From NCBI RefSeq assembly GCF_900007165.1, contig NZ_CYGY02000030.1:227968-291967 (forward strand): a DNA stretch of 64,000 bases, written 5' to 3'. The position numbers and the translations under genes were made by a program. Under the pieces are notes generated by a model. That model made no database searches. It was not told the DNA's origin and saw only the letters and a program-made list of their open reading frames with translations. Below, in pieces: positions 61,085-64,000 of this stretch (the first letter of the stretch is position 1; each line of letters opens with the position of its first letter). Source of the stretch: Paraburkholderia piptadeniae. Lineage in GTDB: Bacteria; Pseudomonadota; Gammaproteobacteria; Burkholderiales; Burkholderiaceae.

Positions 61085-61884
61085 GCGCGCGGCTCCGTTT
61101 GCGTCGCGCCGTCGGGCGACAGCGATGCGCGCGGCCGGAACGTCTTGCCCGTGCCGAAGTACACGGCCTGCACGCTCGCGTCATTGCGTATCGTGTCCGC
61201 GTCGCCTTGTGCGATCAGCTTGCCGCGCGCGAGCACGATCACGCGATCCGCGTACGAGAACACCACGTCCATGCTGTGCTCGGTGAACAGCACGCCAATC
61301 CCGCGCCCGGAGACGAGACGCTTCGTCAGCGCCATCAGATCGTTGCGTTCTTTCGGCGCCATGCCTGCCGTCGGTTCGTCCATCAGCAGCAGCTTCGGAC
61401 GATTGGCGAGCGCGATGGCGAGATCGACGCGCTTCACGTCGCCATACGCGAGTACGCTGCACGCGCGCCGCGCATGCGCGGCCATGCCGACCTGATCGAG
61501 CAGCGCCATCGCTTCGTCTTCGAAGCACGATGCGGCCGGCTTCCATAAACCGTATAGACGCTTTTCGCGCGACACGAGCGCCATCTGCACGTTCTCGAGC
61601 AGGGTCATCGAATTGAAGGTCGCGGCGACCTGAAACGTGCGGCCGACGCCGCGCCGCCAGATGTCGCGCGGCCGCATGCCGATGAGTTCGTGGCCGTCGA
61701 GCCGTACCGAGCCATGCGAAGGACGCAGTTGTCCGTTGACGATGTTGAAGCACGTCGATTTGCCAGCGCCGTTCGGGCCGATCAGCGCGAGCAACTCGCC
61801 GGGCTGAACATCGAACGACACATCATCGACGGCTTTCACGCCGCCAAATGACATCGACAGATTCGATACGCGCAGAAGGCTCAT
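61081..61884 (-). CDS. livG: Branched-chain amino-acid-type ABC ATPase (LivG)
   Basis: A 267-residue ATPase with Walker A GPNGAGKSTCFNIVNG, Walker B KLLLMDEPTAGMAP and a switch His in VLFTEHSMDVVF. The signature region reads LAYGDVKRVDLAIAL, a variant of the usual LivG LPYGxQRRLEIARAL. It overlaps both livF (4 nt) and the fused permease (4 nt). Confidence 0.94.
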   Translation of the reverse strand: MSLLRVSNLSMSFGGVKAVDDVSFDVQPGELLALIGPNGAGKSTCFNIVNGQLRPSHGSVRLDGHELIGMRPRDIWRRGVGRTFQVAATFNSMTLLENVQMALVSREKRLYGLWKPAASCFEDEAMALLDQVGMAAHARRACSVLAYGDVKRVDLAIALANRPKLLLMDEPTAGMAPKERNDLMALTKRLVSGRGIGVLFTEHSMDVVFSYADRVIVLARGKLIAQGDADTIRNDASVQAVYFGTGKTFRPRASLSPDGATQTEPRA

Positions 61885-63800
61885 CGTCCGCCTCCTGTTG
61901 CTTGCCGATGCCCGGCTTCGTTTGAATCATCGCGCTCGAAGCGCTCGCGCACGAAGCCCACGATGCCTTGCGGAAACGCGATCACGAGCAGCAGGATCGC
62001 GACACCGAGCAGCGCCTGCCAATAGTCCGTCTGCCGCGCGACGGCATCCTGCAGCCACGTGAACAACGCCGCGCCCGCGACGGGCCCTGTCAACGTCTGA
62101 ATGCCGCCGAGCAGCACCATCACGAGTCCATCGACGGAGCGGCTCACGCTGATCACTTCCGGCGAAATCGTGCCCTTGGAAAATGCGTAAAGCGAGCCCG
62201 CCAGACCGCAAAACAGCGATGCGATCACGAACGCGGCCCATTGCACGCGCTTCGTATCGATGCCGATCGCTTCGGCGCGCAACGCCGAATCGCGCGACGC
62301 GCGCATCGCGTAGCCGAACGGCGAAAACAGCATGCGGCGCAAGAGCCACACGCCGAGCGCAGCGCACGCGAGCGTCAGGTAGTAGTACGCGACGGGCGAC
62401 GACAGCCAGTTCGACGGCCACAAGCCGAGGATGCCGTTGCTGCCGCCCGTCACGTCATCCCATTGATAGACGACCGACCACACGATCTGCGCGAACGCGA
62501 GTGTGAGCATCGCCAGATACACGCCCGACAGCCGCACGCAGAACCAGCCGAACACGAGTGCGCCGAGCACGGCCAGCGACGGACCGAGGACGAGCGCCGC
62601 TTCCATCGGCAGATCGAGCACTTTCAGAAATAGCGCGGCGCCATACGCGCCCAGGCCGAAATACGCGGCATGGCCGAACGAGTGCATGCCGCCCGGACCC
62701 ATGATGAAGTGCAGGCTCGCGGCGAACAGAACGGCGATCAGGATTTCGACGAGCAACACGGGCATGTACGGAAACGCGTTGGCCGCGAGCGGCGCGAGCA
62801 CGAGCACTGCGAGCACGCACACGGCCAGCCACTTCAGATGCTTGCCCGCAGGCTTCAGCGGCGCTTCGGCAACGGACATCGCACGCATGGCGGACGTGGC
62901 GCGCCCGAGCAATCCCCAGGGCCGCACGACGAGCACGACGGCCATCACGACGAACTCCGCGACCAGCGTGAAGCGGCTCAACGAAAGATCGACGCCGAAC
63001 AGCGACAGATGTCCGATGCCGATGCACAGCGCCTTGATTTCAGCAATCAACAGCGCCGCGATGAACGCACCAGGAATCGAGCCCATTCCGCCGACCACCA
63101 CGACGACGAATGCATTGCCGATGGTCTCGAGATCGAGCGAGAGATTCGCGGACATGCGTGGCCCTTGCAACGCGCCGCCCAGCCCCGCGAGAAACGCGCC
63201 GACGAAGAACACGCCCGTGAAGAGCCACGCCTGATCGATGCCAAGCGCGCCGAGCATTTCGCGATCGTGCGTCGCGGCGCGCACGAGCGTGCCCCATCGC
63301 GTGTGTGTCAATGCGTACCACAGCAGCAGAAGCACGAGCGGCCCGATGACGATCAGCGCAATGTCATACGTCGGCAGCCGATGGCCTAGCAGTTCGACAG
63401 CGCCCGCGAGATGCGGCGCGCGCGGGCCGAACAGATCTTGCGGTCCCCAGATCGCAAGCGCGGCATCGCGAATGATCAGCACGAGCGCGAACGTCGCGAG
63501 CAGATGGAACAGCTCGGGCGCCTGATAGATGCGCCTCAGCACGAACAGCTCGACGAGTGCGCCCAATATGCCCGTCACGACGGCGGCCGCGAGCATCGAC
63601 AGCCAGAAGCCCGCCGTGCTCGCGCCGAAGCGGCTCGCGAAGCTGTACGCGACATAAATGCCGAGCATGTAGAACGAGCCGTGCGCGAAGTTGACGATCC
63701 GCGTGACGCCGAAGATCAGCGACAGGCCCGCCGCGACGAGAAAGAGCGCGGAGGCGTCGGCGAGTCCGTTGACGAGTTGGACCAGCAGGTTGGGGAGCAT
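61881..63800 (-). CDS. Fused LivH-LivM permease
   Basis: A 639-residue protein that joins both permeases of a branched-chain amino-acid-type ABC transporter. Residues about 1-310 are LivH-like (LVNGLADASALFLVAAGLSLIFGVTRIVNFAHGSFYMLG; GGMGSIPGAFIAALLIAEIKAL), and residues about 320-620 are LivM-like (GGMHSFGHAAYFGLGAYG; RDSALRAEAIGIDTKRVQWAAFVIASLFCGLAGSL). Separate livH and livM genes are the common form; a fused form recurs in some proteobacteria. ATG 63800 starts MLPNLLVQLV. First gene of the operon; the upstream DNA ends at an IS630 transposase. Confidence 0.93.
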   Translation of the reverse strand: MLPNLLVQLVNGLADASALFLVAAGLSLIFGVTRIVNFAHGSFYMLGIYVAYSFASRFGASTAGFWLSMLAAAVVTGILGALVELFVLRRIYQAPELFHLLATFALVLIIRDAALAIWGPQDLFGPRAPHLAGAVELLGHRLPTYDIALIVIGPLVLLLLWYALTHTRWGTLVRAATHDREMLGALGIDQAWLFTGVFFVGAFLAGLGGALQGPRMSANLSLDLETIGNAFVVVVVGGMGSIPGAFIAALLIAEIKALCIGIGHLSLFGVDLSLSRFTLVAEFVVMAVVLVVRPWGLLGRATSAMRAMSVAEAPLKPAGKHLKWLAVCVLAVLVLAPLAANAFPYMPVLLVEILIAVLFAASLHFIMGPGGMHSFGHAAYFGLGAYGAALFLKVLDLPMEAALVLGPSLAVLGALVFGWFCVRLSGVYLAMLTLAFAQIVWSVVYQWDDVTGGSNGILGLWPSNWLSSPVAYYYLTLACAALGVWLLRRMLFSPFGYAMRASRDSALRAEAIGIDTKRVQWAAFVIASLFCGLAGSLYAFSKGTISPEVISVSRSVDGLVMVLLGGIQTLTGPVAGAALFTWLQDAVARQTDYWQALLGVAILLLVIAFPQGIVGFVRERFERDDSNEAGHRQATGGGR

Positions 63801-63878
63801 CGTGCCCGTCGGCGTTGAGTTGCGATGGGCTGCATCATATACAGGAAATGGAAGGCGATTGCAGCAAGTGAAAAACCT

Positions 63879-64000
63879 CTAGTGTTCTGTCCCAGAAATA
63901 ACTTTGCATAAACGCCCGATTTTTTCGAGGATGGAATCGGCGGTGGCCGTCCACATGAACGGGCGTTTATGGAGGTTGTACTGATCGACGTAACGCTGGA
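63879..64000 (-). mobile_element. IS630-family transposase, C-terminal end (rest outside window)
   Basis: The minus-strand frame from the right edge to the stop at 63879-63881 encodes about 40 residues, including YNLHKRPFMWTATADSIL and IGRLCKVISGTEH, the typical end of IS630-family transposases. The remainder lies beyond 64000. The IS end is probably just left of 63879, about 75 bp upstream of the liv permease start; I cannot place the terminal repeat or the TA duplication. Confidence 0.85.

Overview
The window is about 64 kb of a high-GC Gram-negative chromosome or megaplasmid. The proteins suggest a Burkholderiaceae member, most likely Paraburkholderia, Caballeronia or Burkholderia. Reasons: strong G/C third-position bias (which makes long mirror ORFs on both strands), a lysine-rich HU-like protein, a phasin-like protein, OprD porin, MocR/LysR/MarR regulators and NodT-type efflux lipoprotein. 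The genus assignment is inference. No rRNA, tRNA, CRISPR array or prophage was seen. The only mobile DNA is the end of an IS630-type transposase at the right edge.

Layout. 1-6198 (minus): cellulose operon bcsB-bcsZ-bcsC, with bcsC running off the left edge and no bcsA directly upstream; instead a small diacylglycerol-kinase-like gene is divergent (6362-6766), followed by about 870 bp without a convincing gene. 7639-10952 (minus): circularly permuted ATP-grasp, alpha-E and transglutaminase-like genes (module 1). 11313-13500: HU-like protein and a MocR regulator. 13692-23893: peptide-uptake block made of a POT transporter, an XRE/cupin regulator, oppABCDF and an OprD-type porin. 23972-26618: small membrane protein, 2-dehydropantoate 2-reductase-like protein and thiolase. 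26686-31909: tripartite drug efflux system (fusion protein, DHA2 MFS pump, outer-membrane lipoprotein) behind two tandem marR genes; three copies of one palindrome precede the fusion-protein gene and both marR genes. 31991-39011 (minus): module 2, a large transglutaminase/DUF2126 protein, an ATP-grasp/alpha-E fusion and a small transglutaminase, with a zinc metallopeptidase gene divergent (39344).

40463-44885: phasin, HPP/CBS membrane protein, MarR regulator and ClC/CBS chloride channel, with a second palindrome family near HPP and marR. 45067-47189: DUF4142 protein, cupredoxin and ECF sigma factor overlapping stop-to-start, then three 49-bp tandem hairpin repeats, then a small secreted cysteine-rich protein. 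47214-51027: FMN/FAD/[2Fe-2S] oxidoreductase and GST with a divergent LysR gene. 51070-51219: remnant of a GNAT acetyltransferase gene. 51493-54715: LysE exporter, membrane protein plus diguanylate cyclase pair and a small protein. 54766-57676: MocR regulator divergent from an omega-amino-acid aminotransferase. 57747-58882: lysine/alanine-rich DUF6496-like protein and a small hypothetical protein. 59017-63800 (minus): branched-chain amino-acid type ABC operon in which both permeases are one fused gene.

The most unusual content is the pair of ATP-grasp/alpha-E/transglutaminase modules, widespread but poorly understood genes proposed to act in peptide ligation or tagging. The module 2 fusion has lost residues retained in the module 1 ATP-grasp, suggesting one active and one degenerate copy. 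The second notable item is the array of three 49-bp hairpins, in which the outer stems differ between copies by compensating changes.
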